From assembly GCF_000743355.1 (NCBI RefSeq), contig NZ_JQEI01000015.1:62001-126000 (forward strand): a stretch of 64,000 nucleotides of DNA, read 5' to 3'. Of this stretch, positions 32,272 to 40,670 are shown piece after piece. Origin of the DNA: Serratia sp. Ag1. Lineage in GTDB: Bacteria; Pseudomonadota; Gammaproteobacteria; Enterobacterales; Enterobacteriaceae. A model generated the notes under the pieces. The model did not search any database. It saw only the letters and a program-made list of their open reading frames with translations, and was not told the DNA's origin. The first letter of the stretch is position 1. Each line of letters begins with the position of its first letter. Position numbers and translations under genes: made by a program.

Positions 32272-32366
32272 GGAAGATCATCGTCCCCGGTGGGGCGGCT
32301 GGACTTCAAATCCAGTTGGGGCCGCCAGCGGTCCTGGGCAGGTTCGACTCCTGTGGTCTTCCGCCA
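32272..32366 (+). tRNA. selC: tRNA-Sec (anticodon TCA)
   Basis: This 95-nt tRNA differs from E. coli selC at only a few positions. It has the long acceptor stem (GGAAGATC), the anticodon loop CTTCAAA with anticodon TCA, an extended variable arm, and an encoded 3' GCCA end. It decodes the UGA in fdoG. selC is a frequent integration site for genomic islands, and the accessory region here starts right after it. Confidence 0.98.
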
Positions 32367-32545
32367 TTCGATGTGTTTTCAATTTCAAAGCTCTTGATGG
32401 TTACGGTCAGGTTGGTAGGGTATTACGTGAACAGGTGAAAGAAGGAAAATTGCCTACGTTACGTTTATCTATACGGCGCATATTAAGTCAGACTAACAAT
32501 TTATTCCTTGATGCCGAGACTTTTTATTTCTTAATCAATATATGA
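32366..32545 (+). pseudogene. possible 3' remnant of a gene next to selC
   Basis: From the last base of selC to a TGA at 32543-32545 one frame is open for 59 codons with no usable start. The predicted residues look protein-like (for example GRVLREQVKEGKLPTLRLS) and end just before the ribosome site of the next gene. It may be the tail of a gene truncated at the tRNA boundary. I do not recognise the family, and chance remains possible. Confidence 0.3.
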
Positions 32546-32555
32546 AGGAACATGT

Positions 32556-33968
32556 ATGTATTGCGTACGCCCTTTAACGCACCCGCTTTTTTTTCTGTAT
32601 CTCTTGCCGTTTTCTTTCGTTCAGGCTGCTGATAAGCCTGCATTGATAGATGGTGGCACTAACCCCTTGTCTGTAACCAGACTCCACGATCGTGTGAATT
32701 ACATGGTGTCGTTAAATTTCAATAACGGAAAAACAGCTCAGCAATGGCGTTCCGTTGATTGTAAACAGGGTAAGGCACAACTTCTGTACAAGGATTTACT
32801 GAATGAGGAGGGATTTACCAAAGCTCGCTATTACGGCAACAGCTACCTCCGTTATGCGCCTGCACAAGATGATAAGCAGATGACGGCAGAGGATATCCGT
32901 ACGGTTTGCCAGCTACCGATAAAAGATGCACGGTGGGAAAGATTATCAGCCACGTCTAAATTCGGCATTACCGATCTTGTCGATGTTAATAATATTCAAC
33001 GAATTGGCGACATTTTATCGGTACGTATGGGATATGACTTTGCCGATATCATCTGGGAACCGCCTTACGACGCTCCGCTTGAATTAAAGATTGAGCACTA
33101 CTTATATAACTGTAAAACCCATCAGGGTGACGCTGTCGCTGCAATGAACTTCGACAGCGAGGGTCGTGTTACGGACTCACTCATCACTGCTGATATTGTT
33201 CGCCGCAAGAGTAGCTTCAAAATTAACACTCAAATGGCACAACGCTTCGAGCAACTCTGCCAGTTACCAGCAGGAAAAACGTTCACAGCCGAAGGGCACT
33301 TTGTACCCGCTGCTAACAAGTCAGCATCAACGTTGATGGGGCCATCAATGCCTGATCTGAGTAATAATAATCCGCAGTGGCTGAATAAATACCCCCTTTC
33401 TGCTGCAATTGAGCGCCAGGCGCAGTCATTGATCAAACCATGGGCGCTTCCGCGCTTTAAACAGGTTCGTTATACCGAAGTAAGCGCGCTCGGTAGGGTC
33501 AAAGTACAGTTGGATGCACAACCGGATGGTTATGTACGCAAGCTGGAAGATTATGGTATCTGGACGGTGCAACGTTTAACGCTGGCTAATCAGCTACAGC
33601 TGAAGTTCACCATGTCCATCAGTAGTGGTCCCACACTACTCAACAAGTTGCAGACGGATCTGCGTTTCCCATTAGTGACTGGTCAACGATATCAGGCGCA
33701 ATGGGATAATATTGATTCCGCTAAGAAAGTCACTGCTTCAACATTGCGCTGTGACGTAACGGGAGAGGGGGACGCAAATAGGATTGCACCTGAGTTTAGT
33801 GGGAAATATCTACTAGTTGAGTGTTATGCAACTAATGAAGGGCAACTAGGTAGCAGTAGCAAACTAGCTTGGCTGCAAGATCTCAACGTTTTTGTCCCGG
33901 TCGCTCAGCAAGTGGGTGATAAACCTGAAAGTCTGGTGAAACTGGAAAATGTTAGTGTGATACGTTAA
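32556..33968 (+). CDS. exported protein of unknown function with three Cys-paired domains
   Basis: The 470 residues start with a signal peptide (cleavage near SFVQA/ADK). The mature part looks like three successive domains. The first two share a pattern: an early cysteine (VDCKQGKA, YNCKTHQG) and an end of the form C-QLP (RTVCQLP, EQLCQLP). The third has CDVTGEG and LVECYATN. Each could hold one disulfide in the periplasm or at the surface. Some resemblance to surface-adhesin-E-like domains is only a guess. AAGGA lies 6 nt before the ATG. It is followed by a clear terminator and stands alone. Confidence 0.75.
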   Translation: MYCVRPLTHPLFFLYLLPFSFVQAADKPALIDGGTNPLSVTRLHDRVNYMVSLNFNNGKTAQQWRSVDCKQGKAQLLYKDLLNEEGFTKARYYGNSYLRYAPAQDDKQMTAEDIRTVCQLPIKDARWERLSATSKFGITDLVDVNNIQRIGDILSVRMGYDFADIIWEPPYDAPLELKIEHYLYNCKTHQGDAVAAMNFDSEGRVTDSLITADIVRRKSSFKINTQMAQRFEQLCQLPAGKTFTAEGHFVPAANKSASTLMGPSMPDLSNNNPQWLNKYPLSAAIERQAQSLIKPWALPRFKQVRYTEVSALGRVKVQLDAQPDGYVRKLEDYGIWTVQRLTLANQLQLKFTMSISSGPTLLNKLQTDLRFPLVTGQRYQAQWDNIDSAKKVTASTLRCDVTGEGDANRIAPEFSGKYLLVECYATNEGQLGSSSKLAWLQDLNVFVPVAQQVGDKPESLVKLENVSVIR

Positions 33969-33979
33969 TAAGCAAGCAG

Positions 33980-34007
33980 GCTCACCGCTTTAGCCGGTGA
34001 GCTTTTT
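33980..34007 (+). terminator. terminator of the exported-protein gene
   Basis: GCTCACCG (33980-33987) pairs with CGGTGAGC (33995-34002), with a 7-nt loop and TTTTT at 34003-34007. Confidence 0.88.
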
Positions 34008-34078
34008 ATGACCTGTTCCTCGTTGATTAACACTCGGCAATCTTAATAATGCACCGGTGGTGAGAATAATTGCGTACT

Positions 34079-34289
34079 TCTGCTTCTCGCTCATAGCTGT
34101 CCTATGACGGTTATGAGCGCAGGCTGTGTGAAAACCCTAGCCAAAACTGAATTGCGTGAGGCTATGCAAAATCTGAAATCGATCGGCTGGTTAGCAGAGT
34201 CAAATTTTACGTAGGAACGCAGTTCTCAACTCTGTTTTTGGCCGCTTCTGCGATCAAAAACGTTTTCACAAGCCTGAGCGAGAAGCAGA
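34079..34289. repeat. palindromic element with nested inverted repeats
   Basis: TCTGCTTCTCGCTCA (34079-34093) and its exact reverse complement (34275-34289) enclose 181 bp. Inside, CAGGCTGTGTGAAAAC (34120-34135) has a near-perfect partner at 34262-34276, and a third pair lies around 34233-34260. A miniature inverted-repeat element or the scar of an insertion sequence is the likely explanation. I see no gene in 34008-34376. Confidence 0.6.
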
Positions 34290-34376
34290 CAATGTAGCCT
34301 ACTAGCCACGTAGTTATCTCCATGTTCTGCTGATCACAAAAGCCTCTAATGCTAATACATCTAATGCGCTGTTATC

Positions 34377-34994
34377 TTATCTGTTCTCTGGGGTTTGCCC
34401 GGTCTGCTGTTTCCTCTGGGCAATCTGCGCATGGATAAATTCTACAACACAAGCGGCCTCGCTCTCGGAAGTAAAAACCCTCTCAGGAATAACAATACAG
34501 CTATCATTTCGCATGTGAATAAAGATAAAACCACCTTTTCGGTAACTCGTTTTAATATGCTCCCAGTACACTCGTCCAGTAGCTGAGTTGGTGATATTTT
34601 CAACAAAATACCGGGTAAGCTTCACTCTTTGAGCAATCTCATCATCAGTTTGCTCCGCGGCCTCATTTTTTTTCATGGCCTTGATTAAGAGCTTTTCCTG
34701 AATATTAAACAATGCCAGCGATAGCCCAAACAACGCCAGCAGAATGATATTTATCACCCGGGTTCGAGCCATCAGACTGTCACCATGTGGGGCATCAATA
34801 ATCTGTATAATCATCTGCAGCATAGTAAACATCGCCGCAAAAATTAAAATATAACCTGCAGCGCGCTTGATGAAGTCAATATATTCGTAGGGTTTAATAA
34901 TCTCTTTCTTGTATGTTTTTATCAGTTTGCCTGCTTCAGCGCGCTCAAGCATGGACATTGAAAAATCAACGACAATCCGGCTTTTTTTTATCAT
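34377..34994 (-). CDS. YcxB-like membrane protein
   Basis: The 205-residue protein has two membrane helices (about residues 44-64 and 80-100) and a C-terminal domain with the YcxB-like pattern (VYWEHIKTSYRKGGFIFIHMRNDSCIVIPERVF). The function of this family is unknown. The ATG at 34994 is preceded by GGGAGATG. It lies among accessory genes with its own promoter presumably upstream in 34995-35306, where I see nothing definite apart from a small ACTGTTT/AAACAGT palindrome near 35245. Confidence 0.6.
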   Translation of the reverse strand: MIKKSRIVVDFSMSMLERAEAGKLIKTYKKEIIKPYEYIDFIKRAAGYILIFAAMFTMLQMIIQIIDAPHGDSLMARTRVINIILLALFGLSLALFNIQEKLLIKAMKKNEAAEQTDDEIAQRVKLTRYFVENITNSATGRVYWEHIKTSYRKGGFIFIHMRNDSCIVIPERVFTSESEAACVVEFIHAQIAQRKQQTGQTPENR

Positions 34995-35306
34995 CTGACA
35001 TCTCCCTGTTTTTCGATTCAATGCCCCCTGATAATATCAAACCTAATTGCCCTGAAATAGTGGCGGGTTAAGGAGCATCACGGTATCATTGCCCCCTCTA
35101 CATGTCGTTGTTCTTGGTTGAATATCCTCCTCCAGTAATTACTCACAAACCCTGTTGATATCCCATTTGTCTTATCCAATCAGCGGAAAGCGCAATCAGA
35201 TAAAGATCACGCGTAAAAAGGAAGAGTATCCTACTGCAAGACTGTTTTTAAACAGTAAGGGATAAGCAGGTAGCTTTGAGCGAGGAGCGGAAGTTTATCT
35301 GATTAT

Positions 35307-35771
35307 TTACACCGTGAGCTTTCGAGTCGATTTTAATTCTTTCACAGCAGAGTGTGGTTGGCATCGGCCATAAATGATTGAAGAGTAACGGCGATCAGTG
35401 TCATCAATTATCTGACAACAACATTGGAAAGGCTCGCCTGAGGTTGAGCATTCATACGACTGGGCGTGTTTAGCATTAACGTTAAAGTCGATCGTAATGC
35501 TAGCCTCACTTACCCAAAAGTCAGGAATTTGTTGCTTTCTTAACAGATGTTCGAGCCTGCCTGCGTAGTGACGTACAATATCATTTTGTAGGTTGAAGCT
35601 GGTCTCGGGCTTAGATGTGGTAAGAGAAAACGCCATTGAGGTAAGGCTGTTATTAATAGCGAATGATTTTAACTGACCAATAGTCCAGTATCCTCTAAAA
35701 TCGTTGTTACGACTAACAAAGCTCTCATTAAGAGCATTGGCTATGCCTCGAAGCTCAATTCGGCGTGCCAT
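35307..35771 (-). CDS. hypothetical protein
   Basis: This 154-residue protein has no membrane segment and no family I recognise. The N-terminus MARRIELRGIANALNESFVSRNNDFRGYWTIGQL looks conserved-type, and an upstream ATG would add 8 residues. A cysteine-rich stretch (YECSTSGEPFQCCCQI) lies about residue 110. It stands alone, and 35772-36083 upstream holds no other feature I can name. Confidence 0.5.
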   Translation of the reverse strand: MARRIELRGIANALNESFVSRNNDFRGYWTIGQLKSFAINNSLTSMAFSLTTSKPETSFNLQNDIVRHYAGRLEHLLRKQQIPDFWVSEASITIDFNVNAKHAQSYECSTSGEPFQCCCQIIDDTDRRYSSIIYGRCQPHSAVKELKSTRKLTV

Positions 35772-36083
35772 TGTGATTCCCCGATTACTTGCCAAAAACT
35801 ATTATTAGCAACTGTAAGCTATATTGATACCCCGAGCCAATCTTTAGTGCGCTTTTCGTTGTTATGAACAGTCAGTAAGTAATTAGCATTCCGTGATGTT
35901 TGCTACGTCCGCTAAGCAGGACTTCCTTTGTTTCGTAATACATCCGATGGGTTATCTCCATTTACAAGTAAGAAGATGAAAAAAATGTGTACTCTTATCT
36001 GAGCAAGTAATGAGTTTAAACGCAGACCTCTGGCATACTAATCGGATTCCAGCGTTGCTAAGTCAGATTAAAACGGAGGTGGC

Positions 36084-37121
36084 ATGACAGGTAAGCACTT
36101 AACCCAATCCCCAGCAGGTGAATTTGTTATGTTTGCCAGCGATGACGGCGAAGTGCGTGTTGAATGCCGCTTTGAGCAAGAAACACTATGGCTGCCCCAA
36201 GCGACTATTGCGAATCTTTACCAGGTGACTCCCCAAGCCATCACGCAACACATTAAAGCGATCTACGAAGAAGGCGAACTTGAGCAAAACGCAACCTGTA
36301 AGTCTTACTTACAGGTTCAACAAGAAGGGAGCCGTCAGGTAAGCCGCAACATGCTTCACTATAGCCTGCCTGTCATTCTTGCTGTCGGCTACCGCGTTCG
36401 TTCACCTAGAGGTACCCAATTCCGCCAGTGGGCAACTCAAACGCTCCAGGAATACCTGATCAAAGGTTTCGTGATGGACGATGAACGGCTGAAAAATCCG
36501 CCCGTGGGTTCATCGGCTGTACCTGACTATTTCGATGAGATGCTGGAACGCATCCGTGATATCCGCGCTAGCGAGCGGCGGGTTTATTTGCGGGTTCGGG
36601 AGATCTTTGCGTTAGCCGCTGACTACCAGCCTTCACTCAAAGAGACAACGTTGTTTTTTCAAACCATCCAGAACAAACTGCATTTTGCCTGTACCGGTCA
36701 TACTGCTGCCGAACTGATCCACCAGCGTGCTGATGCCAGCCAGCCTCATATGGGCTTGAGCAGCTATAAAGGCGAAGAGGTGCGTAAAAGCGATGTGACG
36801 GTGGCGAAAAACTACCTCAATCAGGATGAAGTCGGCGAACTTAACCGTGTGGTCAACATGTGGCTGGATTTTGCCGAAGATCAGGCCCGGCGTCGCCAGC
36901 AGGTATTCCTGCGTGACTGGCAGGAAAAGCTGGATCAATTCCTGCAATTTAATGACCGCGAGGTTCTACAAGGTGCTGGTACCGTCAGTAAGAAAACGGC
37001 AGATGAAAAAGCGCAGGCTGAATATATCCAATTTGCTGAGCAGCAGCGCCGCTTAAAAGAAGCTGAAGGGGAAAAGGATATTGCCAGTTTGCTACAGTGG
37101 AAAACTGACACCAAAAAATAG
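36084..37121 (+). CDS. rhuM: RhuM-family protein
   Basis: The 345 residues match the RhuM family: an N-terminal DNA-binding-like part (LWLPQATIANLYQVTPQAITQHIKAIYEEGEL), the Bro/RhuM core (GYRVRSPRGTQFRQWATQTLQEYLIKGF) and a charged helical tail. RhuM is encoded in Salmonella SPI-3, which is inserted at selC, so its presence 4 kb from selC fits a shared island history. Its biochemical role is unknown. GGAGGT precedes the ATG. A 90-bp copy of its 3' end recurs at 54830-54919. Confidence 0.88.
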   Translation: MTGKHLTQSPAGEFVMFASDDGEVRVECRFEQETLWLPQATIANLYQVTPQAITQHIKAIYEEGELEQNATCKSYLQVQQEGSRQVSRNMLHYSLPVILAVGYRVRSPRGTQFRQWATQTLQEYLIKGFVMDDERLKNPPVGSSAVPDYFDEMLERIRDIRASERRVYLRVREIFALAADYQPSLKETTLFFQTIQNKLHFACTGHTAAELIHQRADASQPHMGLSSYKGEEVRKSDVTVAKNYLNQDEVGELNRVVNMWLDFAEDQARRRQQVFLRDWQEKLDQFLQFNDREVLQGAGTVSKKTADEKAQAEYIQFAEQQRRLKEAEGEKDIASLLQWKTDTKK

Positions 37122-37661
37122 CTTCAATGTCCCCAGTTTCCACAAGCAAAATCATTTGGGGGCACCGAGCAAAATAAAATACGATAAAAATAAGTAAATT
37201 CAATAGCACTAGCTATCAAATGCGATTCCTGTGATCCACCCGAAACTATTTCGGCACCGCCTCCACCGGAATAGCGAAAGTTAAATCATTATAATGGCAA
37301 TAATTACCTACATTGATTAATTACAACCGCCCCTATATTCCCTGGAGGTGGGTTTTTTCTTATCGCCATCTTTGCCTTTTGCCGCTTTTTTCCTGGCGAG
37401 CCTGTCATTTTTGCGCGTGCATGTGTAAAAATCCTGCTGCTGAGGGCGGGATTTTGCTTCCTTTATTTCTTGGCAGTTTTCCCTGTATGCCGTTGAGGGA
37501 ATAACGATATTTGGTAATATCACATTCATCATCAGGGTTGATAAAGACGTATTTATCTAGATCTGAGTCAGGATAACCATTGCAAACCGCTCTCCTCATG
37601 GTTAATATTCGCGCAAATTTATATAAGCAAGTATTAAGCGTTTTCCAACAAGGATTGTTTG
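37122..37661. other. 540-bp gap before cdiB with a possible antisense remnant
   Basis: No intact gene is visible. On the minus strand about 37405-37599 there is a 64-codon frame (with NPDDECDITKYRYSLNGIQGK) that runs into a lysine-rich frame at 37317-37430. It could be a decayed small gene or chance. The A/T-rich end (37600-37660) presumably holds the cdiB promoter, but I could not fix its hexamers. Confidence 0.3.
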
Positions 37662-39371
37662 ATGTTATCCCCCCGTTTTATCCATCGGGCGCATTATTTT
37701 CGCGTCTGCGTTGTTGCTGTGCCTGCGATTCTGATGGTTTCACCTTTGACCTTTGCCGCTAACATCCTCAATAACAACGAACAAATGATCTTGCAGCAAC
37801 AACGCCAGCAAGCTCTGGAGCAACAGTTGTTGCCGCCTACGCCCGATGTACGTCTGTTGCCCCCGGCTTCGCGGTTGGGCCGCCTGATGTTCCCGCAGGA
37901 AAAACCCTGTTTCAACATCGATCGCGTAGAACTGAACGGTCAGGAAGCGTTGCCGCGCTGGTTGCCGTTACAACGCATCGCCAATCAGGCGCAGGGCCAG
38001 TGTCTGGGCGGCAAGGGCATCAATCTCTTGATGAGCACTATGCAGAATCGCCTGGTGGATCACGGCTATATCACCACCCGCGTGCTGGCCCCGCAGCAGG
38101 ATTTAAAGAGCGGCACGCTGCAACTGAATATCCTGCCCGGCTTTATCCGCCAGGTGAAACTGACGCCTGACAGCAGCCAGCATGTCAGCCTGTTCAACGC
38201 TTTCCCGCCGCGCGCGGGTAACCTGTTGGATCTGCGCGATATCGAACAGGGACTGGAAAACCTGCAACGCCTGCCTACTGTGCAAGCCAAGATGGACATC
38301 GTTCCGGGTGAAAAACCGGGCGAAAGCGACATCATGCTGCATTGGCAACAGGCCAAAATCTGGCGACTGGGCGCGTCGCTGGACGATTCCGGCACCAGCA
38401 GTACCGGGCGTTACCAGGGCGGATTAACCTTCTCGCTGGATAATCCGCTGTCTCTCAGCGACCTGTTCTACATCTCCGGCACCCGTGCGCTGCAACCCGG
38501 CAATGACAAGGGCAGTAAGAACCTCACCGCCCATTACTCGGTGCCGTTCCGCTACGCGATGCTGTCGGTCACCGCCAACGACTACGACTATCACCAGACC
38601 GTGGCCGGGCTGAATAGCGATTACCGTTACAGCGGCGACAGCCAGAACCTGACGGTGCAACTGAGCCGCGTCCTGCACCGCAGCGGCAGCCAGAAAACCA
38701 CCTTCACCTACGATATCCTGACGCGTGGCGCGAAGAACTACATCAATGACACCGAAGTGGAAGTGCAGCGCCGCCGCACTGCAGGTTGGCGCATGGGGCT
38801 GCAACACCGCCACTTTATCCAGCAGGCGACACTGGACGCCGGTATCAGCTATCAGCGTGGCACCCGCTGGTTCGGCGCACTGCCTGCCCCTGAAGAGTCA
38901 TATGGCGATGCCACTGCACTGAGCAAGATTATCCAACTTTCCAGCCAGTTGAATGTGCCGTTCGCGCTGGGCAAGCAGACCTTCCGTTACAACGTTCAGT
39001 ATCAGCGCCAGATGAGCAACACCCCGCTGACGCCGCAGGACCAGTTTGCCATCGGCAGCCGTTTTACGGTACGCGGCTTTGATGGTGAGCGTACCCTCAA
39101 TGCCAATGCAGGCTGGACGGTGCGCAACGAACTGGCCTGGACGACACCGGTTCCCAATCAGGAACTGTATCTGGGAGCCGATTACGGCCATGTCAGCGGT
39201 CGCGGTACCGAAAACCTGACCGGGACCAACCTGGCCGGTAGCGTGCTCGGTGTGCGCGGCAGCGCCTTCAAAACTCGCTACGACCTGTTTGCTGGAATAC
39301 CACTCTCCAAGCCGGATGGTTTCAAAACCGATTCGGTCACGCTGGGTTTCAATCTGAACTGGGATTTTTGA
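37662..39371 (+). CDS. cdiB: two-partner secretion outer-membrane transporter CdiB
   Basis: This TpsB/Omp85-type barrel exports a CdiA exoprotein. The 569 residues comprise a signal peptide (about 1-34), an N-terminal helix rich in Gln ([17 protein letters not shown]), POTRA domains at about 80-230, and a barrel ending in FNLNWDF with a terminal aromatic. The loop-6 VRGF motif is at [20 protein letters not shown] lies 7 nt before the ATG. The gene appears intact although its substrate gene is not. Its stop overlaps the next start (TGATG). Confidence 0.92.
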   Translation: MLSPRFIHRAHYFRVCVVAVPAILMVSPLTFAANILNNNEQMILQQQRQQALEQQLLPPTPDVRLLPPASRLGRLMFPQEKPCFNIDRVELNGQEALPRWLPLQRIANQAQGQCLGGKGINLLMSTMQNRLVDHGYITTRVLAPQQDLKSGTLQLNILPGFIRQVKLTPDSSQHVSLFNAFPPRAGNLLDLRDIEQGLENLQRLPTVQAKMDIVPGEKPGESDIMLHWQQAKIWRLGASLDDSGTSSTGRYQGGLTFSLDNPLSLSDLFYISGTRALQPGNDKGSKNLTAHYSVPFRYAMLSVTANDYDYHQTVAGLNSDYRYSGDSQNLTVQLSRVLHRSGSQKTTFTYDILTRGAKNYINDTEVEVQRRRTAGWRMGLQHRHFIQQATLDAGISYQRGTRWFGALPAPEESYGDATALSKIIQLSSQLNVPFALGKQTFRYNVQYQRQMSNTPLTPQDQFAIGSRFTVRGFDGERTLNANAGWTVRNELAWTTPVPNQELYLGADYGHVSGRGTENLTGTNLAGSVLGVRGSAFKTRYDLFAGIPLSKPDGFKTDSVTLGFNLNWDF

Positions 39372-39910
39372 TGCAGATAGGTGCTTACGACGTTCATGCC
39401 CCGCTGATGTTAGGTGGGGATCGCAGTGAAGCCGAGGTGCTCGGGGCCGCCGTGTGGCTGTGGATGCACTCGCCGTAGCACCGGGATCTCCCGCTGCATG
39501 CGTTGCCCACGGTATTGCTGCCGATTATCAAACACCAGCACTACATGCTGGTCAGCCGGGGCACCCAGCCGCTGTTTTTTCTCAGTTGGATGTGGCTGAG
39601 CGTTGAGGCGGAAGCGCGTTATCTCACACAACCGGCCATCCTGGTACAGGAAGCCGATTGGGCCAGTGGCGAGCGCCTGTGGATCCGTGACTGGATCGCC
39701 CCGTTTGGTGAAACCCGCGCCATGAGCCGCTTGGTCATCGAGACGCTGTTCCCCGATCGCTGTTTCCGAGCGATCTATCACCGTGGCGCGGAAACTGGCC
39801 AGCGGGTGATGAATTTCAAGGGTGACCAGGTCAGTCACGCGCAGGCCTGCGCCTGGCGGGCGGCCAACCCTTTATCTGTTTCTCTGCCCGAATCCCCTGC
39901 CTGCCGATGA
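39371..39910 (+). pseudogene. cdiC: HlyC-type toxin-activating acyltransferase (cdiC), in-frame amber
   Basis: The 180-codon frame matches HlyC-family lysine acyltransferases: VLGAAVWLWMHSP, HRDLPLHALP, WASGERLWIRDWIAPFGE, FRAIYHRG. In cdiBCAI loci such a protein is thought to acylate CdiA. One TAG at 39476-39478 (codon 36) interrupts an otherwise intact frame. It falls where HlyC has leucine, next to the catalytic histidine, so a single T-to-A change of TTG would explain it. Internal restarts would lose that histidine side of the active site. It is therefore inactive unless the amber codon is suppressed. Confidence 0.85.
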
Positions 39911-39976
39911 GCAGCGGGGCTAGGGCGAGGTAACTCGCTGTTAAAACAAGCATGACTCACTATAAAGGATGACACA

Positions 39977-40474
39977 ATGAAAGCATTATGGATGACCTCG
40001 GCGCTGGTCGCTGCTCTGGGTTTGAGTTCGCTGGCACAGGCCGATCAGCACACGGTCTCTCTGGGCTACGCGCAGAGCAAGGTGCAGGACTTGCACAATA
40101 TCAACGGGGTGAACCTCAAGTACCGTTATGAGTGGGATTCACCGGTCAGCGTCATCGGTTCATTCACCTACATGAGCGGTAAAGACGATTATTCTTATCT
40201 GCTCGCCAGAGACATTATCGACAACAAGGTCGATCTCAAATATTACTCGCTGTCCGTGGGCCCGGCTTACCGCTTTAACGAGTTTGTCAGCATCTATGGC
40301 CTGCTGGGGTTCAGCCATAACAAAGTGGATTACAGCTCATCCTGGAACAACTACGAATCCGGCTCTTACCGCTATATGGGCACGGAAACCGGCAACATCA
40401 ACAAGACCGCGTTGCCGGGCTGTATGTGCAGCAGCCGGATGGCACGCTGGCATTGCAGGCCGGGCGCGATGTGA
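39977..40474 (+). pseudogene. Ail/OmpX-like outer-membrane protein, 3' end lost by fusion into cdiA
   Basis: The first about 145 residues are Ail/Lom-like: a signal peptide (ALGLSSLAQA), then alternating strands (HTVSLGYAQSKVQD, GVNLKYRYEWDSP, YYSLSVGPAYRFNEFVSIYGLLG). After MGTETGNINKTAL (about 40412) the sequence switches to cdiA sequence in another frame, adding about 20 unrelated residues to a chance stop. The last strands and the C-terminal aromatic needed for barrel assembly are missing. AAGGATG precedes the ATG. The deletion also removed the 5' part of cdiA. Confidence 0.8.
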
Positions 40475-40640
40475 ATCTGACGGCGGCGCAGGTGGTCAAC
40501 AGCGGCGAAGGCGGCAGCACCTCTATCACGGCGGGGCGTGACCTGAACCTCAATACCGTCACCACTGGCAGCACAGACAACCTCAACTGGGGCGACAACT
40601 GGCAGCATCATTCCAGCAGCCAGCAGCCAGCAGCCAGCAG
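40417..40640 (+). pseudogene. cdiA: cdiA internal fragment, upstream frame
   Basis: Starting at the fusion point, this frame encodes haemagglutinin-repeat sequence (GLYVQQPDGTLALQAGRDVNL, DLNLNTVTTGSTDNLNWGDN). It lacks the secretion (TPS) domain, FHA-1 and receptor-binding regions of a full CdiA. It ends in a heptanucleotide repeat, after which the cdiA reading continues in another frame. Confidence 0.8.
40613..40640 (+). repeat. (CCAGCAG)4 tandem repeat causing a frameshift in cdiA
   Basis: Four perfect 7-bp units lie exactly where the cdiA frame shifts. Five units (or two) would restore one continuous frame reading SSSQQPAASSQQVGSEIVG, so slipped-strand change in copy number is the obvious cause. 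Confidence 0.85.
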
Positions 40641-40670
40641 GTCGGCAGTGAAATCGTCGGTGCCGGTAAC

